A DNA stretch of 64,000 nt from Rhodoferax sp. AJA081-3. GTDB lineage: Bacteria > Pseudomonadota > Gammaproteobacteria > Burkholderiales > Burkholderiaceae_C. The DNA lies in NCBI RefSeq assembly GCF_017798165.1, contig NZ_CP059068.1:3782001-3846000 (forward strand), written 5' to 3'. Within the stretch, counting starts at the first letter, position 1; every line of letters begins with the position of its first letter. The notes beneath the pieces were generated by a model that ran no database searches, was not told the origin of the DNA, and saw only the letters and a program-made list of their open reading frames with translations. Shown here piece after piece: positions 52,465 through 61,288 of the stretch. The translations under genes were made by a program, and so were the position numbers.

Positions 52465-55426
52465 GGTCTTTGCGGCGCTCGGTGGTGGCAATCGCATACA
52501 TCAGGCCCTCAGCGTTGACCAGGGCCGTAGAGGTGAGTGACACCTCCACCACCTGGCCATCCTTGGTGAGCCTTTGTGTGGCGTAGGGCTCCAACGTTTC
52601 TGCCTGGCTGAGCTGGTGCACCCGGTCCCGCTCATGCTTGTAGTTGTCTTTGGGGATACGTTCGCGCACATTTATCTTCAGCGCTTCGTCCTCACTCCAG
52701 CCGTACAGGCGGGTGGCACCCGGGTTCCAGGCCAGGGTGCGGCCCTCCAGGTCTTGCACGGTGATGGCGTCCGACGCATCCCGCACCACCACGGCCAGGC
52801 GCCGCAGCTCATTGGCCTGGCGCAGGGCCTCACGGGCACGCACGATCTCGGTGATCTCGACAAAGGTGATCACCACCCCCTCAATCACATTGTCCAGCGT
52901 GCGGTAGGGCAGTATGCGCATGGTAAAAAACTTGCCTCCCGTGGTCTGCACATCCACTTCCTTGGGGATCAGCGTCTGGAGCACAGCCTGGGTGTCGGCC
53001 ACCAGGCGGTCGTAACCCACCAGGTTGGAGACAATATGGCCCACCGGTCGGCCCACATCACTCAGTATCAGGTTGATGATCAGCGTAGCAGCCGGCGTAA
53101 AACGCAGGATGCGCAGGCTGTGGTCTACAAAAATGGTGCCAATGCCGGTGCCCGCCAGCAGGTTGTTCATGTCGTTGTTGGCGCGGGACAAATCCACCAC
53201 CTTGGTCTGCAGCTCGGTGTTGACGGTGGTCAACTCCTCGTTGATGGACTGCATCTCTTCTTTGGAGGTCTCCAGCTCTTCGTTGCTGGACTGCAGCTCT
53301 TCATTGACCGACTGCATTTCTTCGTTGGACGACTTGAGTTCTTCGTTGGCCGTTTCCAGCTCTTCGTTGGCGGCGTGCAGGTACTCTTCTTTGGCCTGCA
53401 GTTCGTCGTTCAGCTCGGCAATCTGGGTGGTGGCGTCGCGGCCATCGTCGGCGTGGGCGAGCTTGGGTTTTGCCGCGGCCTGCGCCACCGGCAGGGCCGC
53501 GCCGGTGGCTTGCTCCAGCATGACCAGGTACAGCGGCGACTCCAGCGCAGCGGCCGGCCCCTGCTCCACCGGGCAAATACTCAGATTCACCAGGGTGTGG
53601 TGGCCATTGGTTTTGACCCGTATGCCCAGCACGCTGACCGCGTCCTTGGTGCGCACCACCTTGTGCAGCGTGGTGGTCAGGTCGCGGCGCAGGCCCTCGC
53701 GCGCCATCTTCAGGATGTTGCTGATGCCGGCTTCACCCGGCGTGGGCTCCAGGTACATGCCACTGCGGCCATGCAGAAACAGCACATCGCCCTGGGCATT
53801 GACTAGCGCACCCACCGCCGCCATCTGCCGCAGCAGGGTTTGTTCGGTCAGCTCGCGCAGCGACACCTTGGCGGCCTGTGCCAGCCCGCCTGCGGTGGCC
53901 GCTGTGGCGGCATTGGCCCGACCAGAGGAGGGCAAAAACCGGCCCAGCGCTGCACGGTGGGCGCCCTGAAAATCTTCCTTGCGCTGGTACAGCTTGGCCT
54001 TGCGCTCCAGTGTGGCAAACAGGTCGCCAAATTCGCCCACCGTCTCCGAGGTGCCCAGAAACAACATGCCGCCCGGGCTCAGTGCGTAGTGGAACGGCGC
54101 GATCAGCTTCTTCTGCAGGTCTGCACCCAGGTAGATCATCAGGTTGCGGCAGCTGATCAGGTCGAGTTTGGAAAACGGCGGGTCCTTGATCAGGTCCTGC
54201 TCCGAGAACACCAGCATGTCGCGTATGCCCTTGAGCACCCGGTAGGCACCGCCACCGGGCTCCGGCGTGAAAAAACGCGCCAGCCGCTCGGGTGTGATGT
54301 CGTCGGCAATACTGGCCGGGTAAAGCCCGGCCCGAGCCACCGCAATGGCGCGGCTGTCGATGTCGGTGGCAAACACCTGGATGCGGAAGTTTTGCTTGAG
54401 TGCCTCCAGCCGCTCCTGCAGCAGGATGGCAATCGAATAGGCTTCTTCGCCGGTGGAGCAGCCCGTGGTCCATGCGCGGATGACACTGCCCGATGCCTTT
54501 CCCTCAAACAGCTTGGGGATGACCAGCGCTTCTAGTGCCGCAAAGGCCTCGGGGTCGCGGAAAAAATTGGTCACCCCGATCAGCAGGTCGCGGAACAGGG
54601 CCTCCACCTCGGGTGGTGTTTGCTGCAGGTACAACACATAACTGTCCAGTGTTTCGACCTGGTGCACGGACATGCGCCGCTCGATGCGGCGGTAAATGGT
54701 GGTGGGTTTGTACTGCGAGAAGTCGTGCCCGGTCTGGGCCCGCAGCAGGATGAAGATTTTTTTCAGCGCCTGCTCGGACTGGGGCAGCTCGGTAGCGGCG
54801 GCGCGGGGGGGCTTGCCAAACGCATGGCGGGTGTAGGCGATCAGCTGGGCGGGCATTTCTGCCGGGGGCAGCTCGTAGTCCACCTGGCCCGTGGCCAGGG
54901 CATTGCGCGGCATGGTCTCAAATTCGCAGGAGGCGATGTTTTGCACCATCACCATGCCACCGCCATGTTTGATGGCCCGGGTGCCCAGCGTGCCGTCGCT
55001 GCCGTTGCCCGACAACACGATGCCTATGGCCCGCTCCTGCTGGTCTTGCGCCAAGGACTGGAACAGGTAGTCAATGGGCAAGCGGTGGCCACGCGCGGCC
55101 GTGGGCTCCAGCAGGTGCAATGCACCGTTCAGGAACGCCATGTCGCGGTTGGGCGGGATGATGTAGACACAGTTGATCTGCACCACCATGCCGTCCTCTA
55201 CCTCCCACACCTGCATGCGGGTGGTGCGTTGTATGAGTTCGGTCAGCAGGCTGTTGTGGTCCGGTGCCAGGTGCTGCACCAGTACAAAGGCCATGCCGGG
55301 TTCACTGTCGGTGGGCATGCCCGAGAAGAAGGCCGCAAACGCGGCCAGCCCACCCGCAGACGCACCAATGCCCACAATCGGAAACGCGGCAGACGGTGCC
55401 AGAGTGGGGGGTGCCGATGGGGTCAA
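52448..55426 (-). CDS. CheB-CheR-PAS fusion protein
   Basis: A 992-residue fusion. The CheB methylesterase domain (about 15-200) keeps its catalytic triad: GASAGG serine, VQHLAPDHNS histidine and GNGSDGT aspartate. The CheR domain (about 215-480) has the SAM-binding AWTTGCSTGEEAYSIA and FATDIDSRAIAVAR motifs. A middle linker ends in a strikingly regular coiled coil (about 655-735, ELETANEELKSSNEEMQ), and two PAS domains end the protein (about 740-860 and 865-985). No other chemotaxis gene is close, so the methylation targets are unknown; this architecture is found in general signalling systems. Confidence 0.92.
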   Translation of the reverse strand: MTPSAPPTLAPSAAFPIVGIGASAGGLAAFAAFFSGMPTDSEPGMAFVLVQHLAPDHNSLLTELIQRTTRMQVWEVEDGMVVQINCVYIIPPNRDMAFLNGALHLLEPTAARGHRLPIDYLFQSLAQDQQERAIGIVLSGNGSDGTLGTRAIKHGGGMVMVQNIASCEFETMPRNALATGQVDYELPPAEMPAQLIAYTRHAFGKPPRAAATELPQSEQALKKIFILLRAQTGHDFSQYKPTTIYRRIERRMSVHQVETLDSYVLYLQQTPPEVEALFRDLLIGVTNFFRDPEAFAALEALVIPKLFEGKASGSVIRAWTTGCSTGEEAYSIAILLQERLEALKQNFRIQVFATDIDSRAIAVARAGLYPASIADDITPERLARFFTPEPGGGAYRVLKGIRDMLVFSEQDLIKDPPFSKLDLISCRNLMIYLGADLQKKLIAPFHYALSPGGMLFLGTSETVGEFGDLFATLERKAKLYQRKEDFQGAHRAALGRFLPSSGRANAATAATAGGLAQAAKVSLRELTEQTLLRQMAAVGALVNAQGDVLFLHGRSGMYLEPTPGEAGISNILKMAREGLRRDLTTTLHKVVRTKDAVSVLGIRVKTNGHHTLVNLSICPVEQGPAAALESPLYLVMLEQATGAALPVAQAAAKPKLAHADDGRDATTQIAELNDELQAKEEYLHAANEELETANEELKSSNEEMQSVNEELQSSNEELETSKEEMQSINEELTTVNTELQTKVVDLSRANNDMNNLLAGTGIGTIFVDHSLRILRFTPAATLIINLILSDVGRPVGHIVSNLVGYDRLVADTQAVLQTLIPKEVDVQTTGGKFFTMRILPYRTLDNVIEGVVITFVEITEIVRAREALRQANELRRLAVVVRDASDAITVQDLEGRTLAWNPGATRLYGWSEDEALKINVRERIPKDNYKHERDRVHQLSQAETLEPYATQRLTKDGQVVEVSLTSTALVNAEGLMYAIATTERRKDHAPSR

Positions 55427-55441
55427 ACGCTCTACTCCTAA

Positions 55442-55481
55442 AAATATAGCAACTAATGTAATGCAGACGGGGGCTAGAGGC
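55442..55481 (-). repeat. Dispersed intergenic repeat, copy D
   Basis: Inverted copy with GGGGGCTAGAGGC (55469-55481) and a degenerate ATAGCAAC right core, in the 65-base gap between the hybrid kinase and CheB/CheR genes. Confidence 0.7.
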
Positions 55482-55491
55482 TAATTTGGCT

Positions 55492-58400
55492 CTAAACGTT
55501 GGTCTGGAGATCGGTTTGCGCCAGTTCCAGCCCCTGGTCCAGTGCCAGCATGAACTCGGCAATCTTGATGGGTTTGGTCAGGTAACGGAAGAAGCCCGCC
55601 TCCAGCCCCTTCTCCACATCCCGTGGCATGGCATTGGCGCTGAGCGCCAGCACCGGTATGTGGGTGGTCAAGGGGTCGTCGCGCAGCAGGCCCAGGGCCT
55701 GCAGGCCGCTGATGCCGGGCAGGTTGATGTCCATCAGAATCACATCGGGCTGGTGGGTACGCGCCATGGCAATGCCACGCACGCCGTCTTCTGCGCGCAG
55801 CAGGCGTATGTCGGTGCGCCGGGCAATCAGCTGGGCCACCAGTTCCATATTGGCATCGTTGTCTTCCACATACAGCAGGGTGCGCACCGTGGTGCCGGGC
55901 TGCACGGGTGCGGGCAGCAGCGCCAGTTCTTCCGCCGCATCCAGGATCAGCGACTGGGGGACGGCCAGGTTGAGCTCGATCCAGAAATCGCTGCCCACAC
56001 CTACGGTGCTGTGGGCACCAATGCTGCCGCCCATCAGCTCCACCAGGCGTTTGCTGACCACCAGGCCAATGCCGGTGCCCTCTTCGTCGCTGTCCTCCTG
56101 GCCCAGGCGGTTGAAGGGCTGGAACAGCTGGTCCAGGCTGCGGGCCGACAGGCCTTCACCCGTGTCGCGCACGCTGATGTGCATACGGGTCTTGCCCGCC
56201 GGGCGGAAGGTGATGTCCACCGCGCCGTCCTGGCGGTTGTATTTGATGGCGTTGGCCAGCAGGTTCACAAACACCTGCTTCACCCGGGTGCGGTCGGCCT
56301 GCACAAAACAGGGCGCCTTGAAGTTGGGGAAGCGCATCTGTATGCCGCGTTGGCGGGCCTGGGGCTCCATCATGGTCTGGCAGTCGCGCAGCACCTCTTG
56401 CAGCGACACGGGTTCCATGGACAGGGACAACTTGCCGGACTCGATCAACGCCAGGTCCAAAATCTCGTTGATCAGCTCCAGCAGGTACCAGCCCGCTTTC
56501 AATATCTGCTCGATGCTGGCCCGCTGGGTTTCGGTGGGTGGCGGCACGCCCGAGTCCATCAGCTGGGCAAAACCCAGGATGGCGTTCAGCGGCGAGCGCA
56601 ACTCGTGGCTCATGCTGGACAAAAAGTCGGATTTGGCGCGGTTGGCCTTGTCGGCAATGGAGCGGGCGGTCTCCAGCTCCCCGTTCTTGACCTGCAATCG
56701 CTGGTCCAGCAGCGAACGTTCGGTCTCGGCCAGTTTGCGGGCGGTGTTGTCGGTACCAATCAACAGGTAACCAATGATGGTGTGGTCTTCACCGCGCAGG
56801 GCGGTGACCGACACCAACGCCGGCAGGCGGGAGCCGTCCTTGCGGATGTAGCTCAGTTCGTAAATGTCTTCCATGCCGCGCGAGGCCTTGTAGGCCAGGG
56901 CCTCAAACCCGGGGGCAATGTCGCAGTCATGCTCGGCGGCCAGGGCCATGGCTCGGGCTATCAGCTCATCGGGGTCGGACAGGTTGGCCGGCGTGATCTG
57001 GTTCACCACCTCGGCCGCGGTGTAACCCAGCATACGTTCGGTGCCGACATTAAAAATCTGGATCACGCCCTGGGCATCGGTGGCAATGCAGGAGAAATTG
57101 GCGCTGCTGAAGATGGCGCTTTGCAGGGCTCCGGCTTTGCGCAGTTCTTCTTCGGCCTGTTTGCGGGCGCTGATGTCACGCAGGATGCCGGTGAAGTAGA
57201 GCTGCCCGCCCAGTGTCATCTGGCTGACGGCAATCTCCAGCGGGAAAAAGCTGCCGTCTTGTCGGAAGCCCATCACCTCGCGGCCCAGGCCTTTGGCGCG
57301 CTCCGCGTCGCTGACGCCGTAGTGCTCCAGCGACACCTTGTGTTGCTCCTGGTCCAGCTCGGGTATCAAAAACCCGAACGACTTGCCCTTGAGCGCGTCG
57401 GCGCTGTAGCCAAACATCTGCTCGATGGCCGGGTTGGCCGACTCGATGATGCCGCCGCTGGCCTGTAGCGTCACGATGCCATCGCCCACGGTGTTCAGAA
57501 TGGTCTGCACCCGCGCGGCGCTGTCGCGCAGGGTTTGTTGGGCGGTGTACTCGGCTGTCACGTTGCGGAACACCAGCACGGCGCCTACCACCTGGCCCTG
57601 CAGGTCACGCACGGGGGCGCAGCTGTCGGCAATGTCGAACTCGCGGCCATCGCGGCCTATCAGCACGGTGTGGTTGGCCAGGCCCTGCACGGTGCCCATC
57701 TTCAAGACCCGTGCGACGGGAATGGTGGCAATGTGGCGGTCCGCCTTGTTGACGATGTGGAACACCTCGCTCACCGGGCGGCCTGCTGCCTGGGCCTGGG
57801 TCCAGCCGGTCATCTCCTGGGCGACGGGGTTGAGCAGGGTGATGCGGGCCTGGGCGTCGGTGGCAATCACCGCGTCAGCAATCGAGTTGAGCGTCACGGT
57901 GAGTTTCTGGGTGCTGTCCTGCAGGGCGTCGTTGGTGGTCTGCAAGAGTGCGTTGGTGGCCAACTGCTCGGCCAGCAAATGTTGGGTTTCTGCATGCACG
58001 CTGTTTTTGAGCCGCATCTGCGCGGCGCGGTAGCTGGCGTAGGCGAAGTACACCGCCCACAGCAACGCCAGCACGGCAATGCCAATGATGATGGCAAACA
58101 GCCGGCGCATGCTGGTGTCGAACTGGGTGTTGTGCCGTGCCTGGATGTCGGTCTCGATCTGGACGATGCTGCGCATCTCTGCCCGAATGGCGTCCATCAG
58201 CCGCTTGCCTTCGTCGTTGTTGACCACTGCCAGCGCGCCAGCCGCGTCTTTGTTGCGCCGTGCGGCAATGGCGTCGTCCATTTCGTCCAGCTTGGCGGTC
58301 AATAGCGGTGCAATGGTGTCCACATGCTGGCGGGCCGGGGCGCTGGTGGTCAGCTCCCGCAACACAGCCAAGTGGGAGCGGATGTTGTCGTGCACACCGC

Positions 58401-58635
58401 GGTAGGGCTCCAGAAAGGTCTCGCCACCGGTCAGGGCATAACCCCGCTGGCTGGTTTCGGCCACCGTCAGGGCCGACAACAGGTCGTCGGCGGCGGTGAT
58501 GACGATGCGCGAATCCCGGCGGTGGTTGGAGGCCTGTTCGATCTGGCCGTAGGACCAGAAGGTAAACACCACCCCCAGGCCCATGAGCAGACTCACGGCG
58601 GTGAGCCAGGCAATGTTTTTGTGGGTGGATTTCAA
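55492..58635 (-). CDS. CHASE3-PAS hybrid sensor histidine kinase
   Basis: About 1047 residues. A membrane helix (about 8-28), a CHASE3 sensor domain in the periplasm (about 30-175) and a second helix (about 180-205) are followed by three PAS domains (about 260-640), HisKA with H near 675 in SHELRSPLNAILG, an HATPase domain (NLLANAIKYNRQDG near 795) and a C-terminal receiver with the aspartate near 967 in VILMDINLP. All phosphorelay residues are present. The start is uncertain: TTG at 58635 with GAAAG upstream is chosen; GTG at 58725 would add 30 residues. It is the first gene of the five-gene signalling block. Confidence 0.88.
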   Translation of the reverse strand: MKSTHKNIAWLTAVSLLMGLGVVFTFWSYGQIEQASNHRRDSRIVITAADDLLSALTVAETSQRGYALTGGETFLEPYRGVHDNIRSHLAVLRELTTSAPARQHVDTIAPLLTAKLDEMDDAIAARRNKDAAGALAVVNNDEGKRLMDAIRAEMRSIVQIETDIQARHNTQFDTSMRRLFAIIIGIAVLALLWAVYFAYASYRAAQMRLKNSVHAETQHLLAEQLATNALLQTTNDALQDSTQKLTVTLNSIADAVIATDAQARITLLNPVAQEMTGWTQAQAAGRPVSEVFHIVNKADRHIATIPVARVLKMGTVQGLANHTVLIGRDGREFDIADSCAPVRDLQGQVVGAVLVFRNVTAEYTAQQTLRDSAARVQTILNTVGDGIVTLQASGGIIESANPAIEQMFGYSADALKGKSFGFLIPELDQEQHKVSLEHYGVSDAERAKGLGREVMGFRQDGSFFPLEIAVSQMTLGGQLYFTGILRDISARKQAEEELRKAGALQSAIFSSANFSCIATDAQGVIQIFNVGTERMLGYTAAEVVNQITPANLSDPDELIARAMALAAEHDCDIAPGFEALAYKASRGMEDIYELSYIRKDGSRLPALVSVTALRGEDHTIIGYLLIGTDNTARKLAETERSLLDQRLQVKNGELETARSIADKANRAKSDFLSSMSHELRSPLNAILGFAQLMDSGVPPPTETQRASIEQILKAGWYLLELINEILDLALIESGKLSLSMEPVSLQEVLRDCQTMMEPQARQRGIQMRFPNFKAPCFVQADRTRVKQVFVNLLANAIKYNRQDGAVDITFRPAGKTRMHISVRDTGEGLSARSLDQLFQPFNRLGQEDSDEEGTGIGLVVSKRLVELMGGSIGAHSTVGVGSDFWIELNLAVPQSLILDAAEELALLPAPVQPGTTVRTLLYVEDNDANMELVAQLIARRTDIRLLRAEDGVRGIAMARTHQPDVILMDINLPGISGLQALGLLRDDPLTTHIPVLALSANAMPRDVEKGLEAGFFRYLTKPIKIAEFMLALDQGLELAQTDLQTNV

Positions 58636-59002
58636 GGGACGTACTTTCGTGTTCGGCTCAGTCGTGGCGCTCGGACCCTTATACGCGCATCCTTTGGTGA
58701 ACAAGCATTTACTTTTTTCCAGCACGCAGACTGGGGGGTGGTAGAGCTAGCGTAGCCCCTTGCCACCTTGTATTCGGTGCGCTGGCACACCCAGCGCAGC
58801 ACTTATATGAAAAATAGGGCTCTAGCCCCCGTGAATACTGACTAATACGCTATCAAAACAATAGCATATTGCGCGGCGTGTGTTGTGGGTGTGTTTGCGC
58901 ACAGACCCCCAGGCCGGCCCACACAACAATGGAATTTCACCCGTGAACGTGCATGTTGTACGCCGCGGTTTGTCGTGGTTTCTTTTGTCTGGAGTATTCA
59001 TC
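58636..59002. other. Intergenic region with repeat copy E and stress-gene motif
   Basis: A 367-base stretch between divergent genes (277 if the GTG start of the kinase is used). It holds repeat copy E and the motif GCGCACAGACCCC (58897-58909), 94-106 bases before the glycine-zipper lipoprotein start. I see no RNA gene or coding frame in it. Confidence 0.6.
58819..58858 (+). repeat. Dispersed intergenic repeat, copy E
   Basis: Copy with CTCTAGCCCCCGT and GCTATCAA cores. It is upstream of the glycine-zipper lipoprotein gene and downstream-facing relative to it. Confidence 0.75.
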
Positions 59003-59227
59003 ATGAACGTTCACAACAGGTTTTCTGCAGTTTTGCCCGCCGTGCTGCTGGTATCGGTTCTTGGTCTGAGCGCCTGCGCCGGCATGACCCACCAGGAAAA
59101 GGGCACCGCCACCGGTGCGGTAGTGGGTGGCGCAGCCGGTGCCGTGCTGGGCGGCGGTGTATTGGGCACGGCTGCAGGCGCAGCCGTGGGTGGTGTGATT
59201 GGCCACGAGGTGACCAAGCCCAAGTAA
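59003..59227 (+). CDS. Glycine-zipper lipoprotein (OsmB-like)
   Basis: A 74-residue lipoprotein: signal with lipobox LSAC near residue 25, then a glycine-zipper stretch (about 33-68, TGAVVGGAAGAVLGGG..GTAAGAAVGGVIG). Such proteins insert in the outer membrane or the periplasmic face; OsmB is the osmotic-stress example. GGAG lies before the ATG. Two GC-rich hairpins follow. Confidence 0.8.
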   Translation: MNVHNRFSAVLPAVLLVSVLGLSACAGMTHQEKGTATGAVVGGAAGAVLGGGVLGTAAGAAVGGVIGHEVTKPK

Positions 59228-59233
59228 GCAGGT

Positions 59234-59281
59234 GCTGCCCCTTGCGGGGCATGCTGCAACAGCGGGGCGCTTGGCGCCCCG
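59234..59281. terminator. Two consecutive GC-rich hairpins
   Basis: TGCCCC-TTGC-GGGGCA at about 59235-59250 and GGGGCGC-TTG-GCGCCCC at about 59264-59280, the second followed by GTTT. They lie between the lipoprotein gene and the convergent GGDEF-EAL gene and probably terminate both. Confidence 0.55.
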
Positions 59282-59308
59282 TTTGGCGTTTGCGGCGGCG
59301 TGTCTTTT

Positions 59309-61066
59309 CTATTGGGTCCGGCGGGCGTAGCGCTCAAAGGCGGTTACCGGCAGCGGCATACAAAAGAAGAAGCCCTGGTAGGTGTGGCAACCGGCGGCAC
59401 TCAGAAACTCGCGCTGGGCCTCCAGCTCCACCCCCTCGGCAATCACGTTCATGCCCAGGCTTTGCACCAGGGCAATGATGGTCTTGGCAATGGAGGCGTC
59501 GTGGTGGTCACTGAGGATGTCGCGCACAAAACTGCGGTCGATCTTGAGCTCGTCCAGCGGCAGGCGTTTGAGGTACGACAGCGACGAATACCCCGTGCCA
59601 AAGTCATCCAGCGAAAAACACACACCCTTGGCCTTCAGGATGAACATCTTCTCGATGACCGATGGCACATCGTCTATCAGCAGGGTCTCGGTCAACTCCA
59701 GCTTCAGGCGCTGGGCATTGGCTCCCGAGTCGGCCAATGCCTCCAGCACCTGTTCCACAAAGTCGGGCCGGCGAAACTGGTGGGCGCTGACATTCACCGC
59801 CAGGCACAGGTGTTGGGTCTTGGGTGACTCGGCCCAGCGGGCCAACTGCGCACACGCGGCCTGCAGCACCCACTGGCCCAAGGGCAGGATGAGGCCGGTT
59901 TCTTCTGCCAGGGGAATGAATTTACCCGGCGGCATGAGCCCATGCACGGGATGTTGCCAGTGCACCAGTACCTCGGCACCGGTGGCGCGGCCATCGCCCA
60001 CCACCTGGGGCTGGAAGTGCAGGATCAACTGGTCGTCCGAGATGGCGCGGCGCAAGTCGGCCTCCAGCGAGGCCCGCTGCAGGATGGCGGTTTGCATGGC
60101 CGGGTCAAAAAACTGCAGGCCGTTGCGGCCGATCTCCTTGGTTTTGTACATGGCCATGTCGGCCTGTTTGAGCAGGTTTTCGCTGGACTCTTTGGCACCA
60201 AAAAACAAGGTCGCGCCCACACTGGCCGTGCTACGGTGCTCCACATCACCCAGGCGGTAAGGGCGGTTGAGCGAAGCCAGGATTTTTTCGCCCACATCTT
60301 GCGCCTGGTTGGCGGCATCGCTGCGCTGGGTGTGCAGGTTTTCCAGCACGACCACAAACTCGTCACCGCCCAGGCGGGCCACGGTGTCACCCTCGCGCAC
60401 ACAGTCGGTCAGCCGTTGCGCCACCTGCTGCAACAACAGGTCGCCCATGTCATGGCCCAGTGTGTCGTTCAGTGTCTTGAAGTGGTCCAGGTCCAGAAAC
60501 ATGACACAGCCGTAGGTGGTGTTGCGGGTGCTCACAATCATGGCCTGCTGCAGGCGGTCCAGCAGCAGGGTGCGGTTGGGCAGGCGGGTCAGAGGGTCAA
60601 AAAAGGCCAGTTCGTTGATCTTCTCGTCAGACCGTTTGCGCGCGCTGATGTCGCGGATATTGCATTGGATGACGGTGACACCGGCGCAGTCGTAGGTGTT
60701 GCTGACAAATTCAACCGGCACGATGGCGCCGTTTTTCTTGCGCAGCGGCAGGTCGTCATACCGCACATAACCTTGGGACTGCAGTTCGGAGAATTTTTCC
60801 TGGCTCTCCAGTACATCCACAAAGGCCCCCACTTCCCACAGCTTCTTGCCCAGTAGTTCCGTGTGGGAGTAGCCCAGCAGGTCGATCAGGAAGGGATTGG
60901 CGTCTTCAATTTCTGCCGTACTGGCGTTCAGCAGCAGGATGCCGTCCCGGGCCGTTTCGAACAATCGTCGGTAACGCATCTCCGATACCCGTAGCGCAGC
61001 CGTAGCGCTGCCTTTGCGTGCACCCGGCTGACGGGCGGCCTTTTTGGCGGGGCATGGGTCTGGCAT
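59309..61066 (-). CDS. PAS-GGDEF-EAL cyclic-di-GMP protein (soluble)
   Basis: A 585-residue cytoplasmic protein without membrane segments. A PAS domain (about 30-150) is followed by GGDEF (about 160-320), with the motif intact and an RxxD inhibition site five residues before it (R-E-G-D-TVARL). The EAL domain (about 330-575) has E-V-L in place of E-A-L, but the essential glutamate is kept, as are DDFGTGYSS and IAEGVE. Both activities are probably present. The ATG at 61066 is chosen; a longer frame to 61276 has a Ser/Thr-rich, poorly conserved N-terminus. Confidence 0.88.
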   Translation of the reverse strand: MPDPCPAKKAARQPGARKGSATAALRVSEMRYRRLFETARDGILLLNASTAEIEDANPFLIDLLGYSHTELLGKKLWEVGAFVDVLESQEKFSELQSQGYVRYDDLPLRKKNGAIVPVEFVSNTYDCAGVTVIQCNIRDISARKRSDEKINELAFFDPLTRLPNRTLLLDRLQQAMIVSTRNTTYGCVMFLDLDHFKTLNDTLGHDMGDLLLQQVAQRLTDCVREGDTVARLGGDEFVVVLENLHTQRSDAANQAQDVGEKILASLNRPYRLGDVEHRSTASVGATLFFGAKESSENLLKQADMAMYKTKEIGRNGLQFFDPAMQTAILQRASLEADLRRAISDDQLILHFQPQVVGDGRATGAEVLVHWQHPVHGLMPPGKFIPLAEETGLILPLGQWVLQAACAQLARWAESPKTQHLCLAVNVSAHQFRRPDFVEQVLEALADSGANAQRLKLELTETLLIDDVPSVIEKMFILKAKGVCFSLDDFGTGYSSLSYLKRLPLDELKIDRSFVRDILSDHHDASIAKTIIALVQSLGMNVIAEGVELEAQREFLSAAGCHTYQGFFFCMPLPVTAFERYARRTQ

Positions 61067-61288
61067 AGGAGTGGTGCGCGACGCGGTGGGAGGGCAAAGA
61101 AGACCCGAACCAACTGGCACGGGAGAAGTGGTTGACGATAAAGGCGCCCTCCCAATGGTGTCCGTGCGATGGCGAACCCTGTGTGTGGCCTGTTGTTGGC
61201 GTGTTACTGCGCTGTGTGTGTGGCAACGAACGGACGGATACACGGGTACTGCGTAGTCTCGGGCTTTTGATAACAACAGGAGCTACCC

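Noticed and set aside
53200..53410. Tandem repeat of short CTCTTCGTTG-like units
   Set aside because: These encode the regular heptads of the coiled coil in the CheB-CheR-PAS protein (ELE/EEL repeats), not a DNA-level element.
55486..57468. A 660-codon open frame on the plus strand opposite the hybrid kinase
   Set aside because: It lies antisense to clear CHASE3-PAS-HisKA-REC domains, encodes a low-complexity His/Gln/Gly/Val-rich product and has no family match. It is a side effect of high GC.
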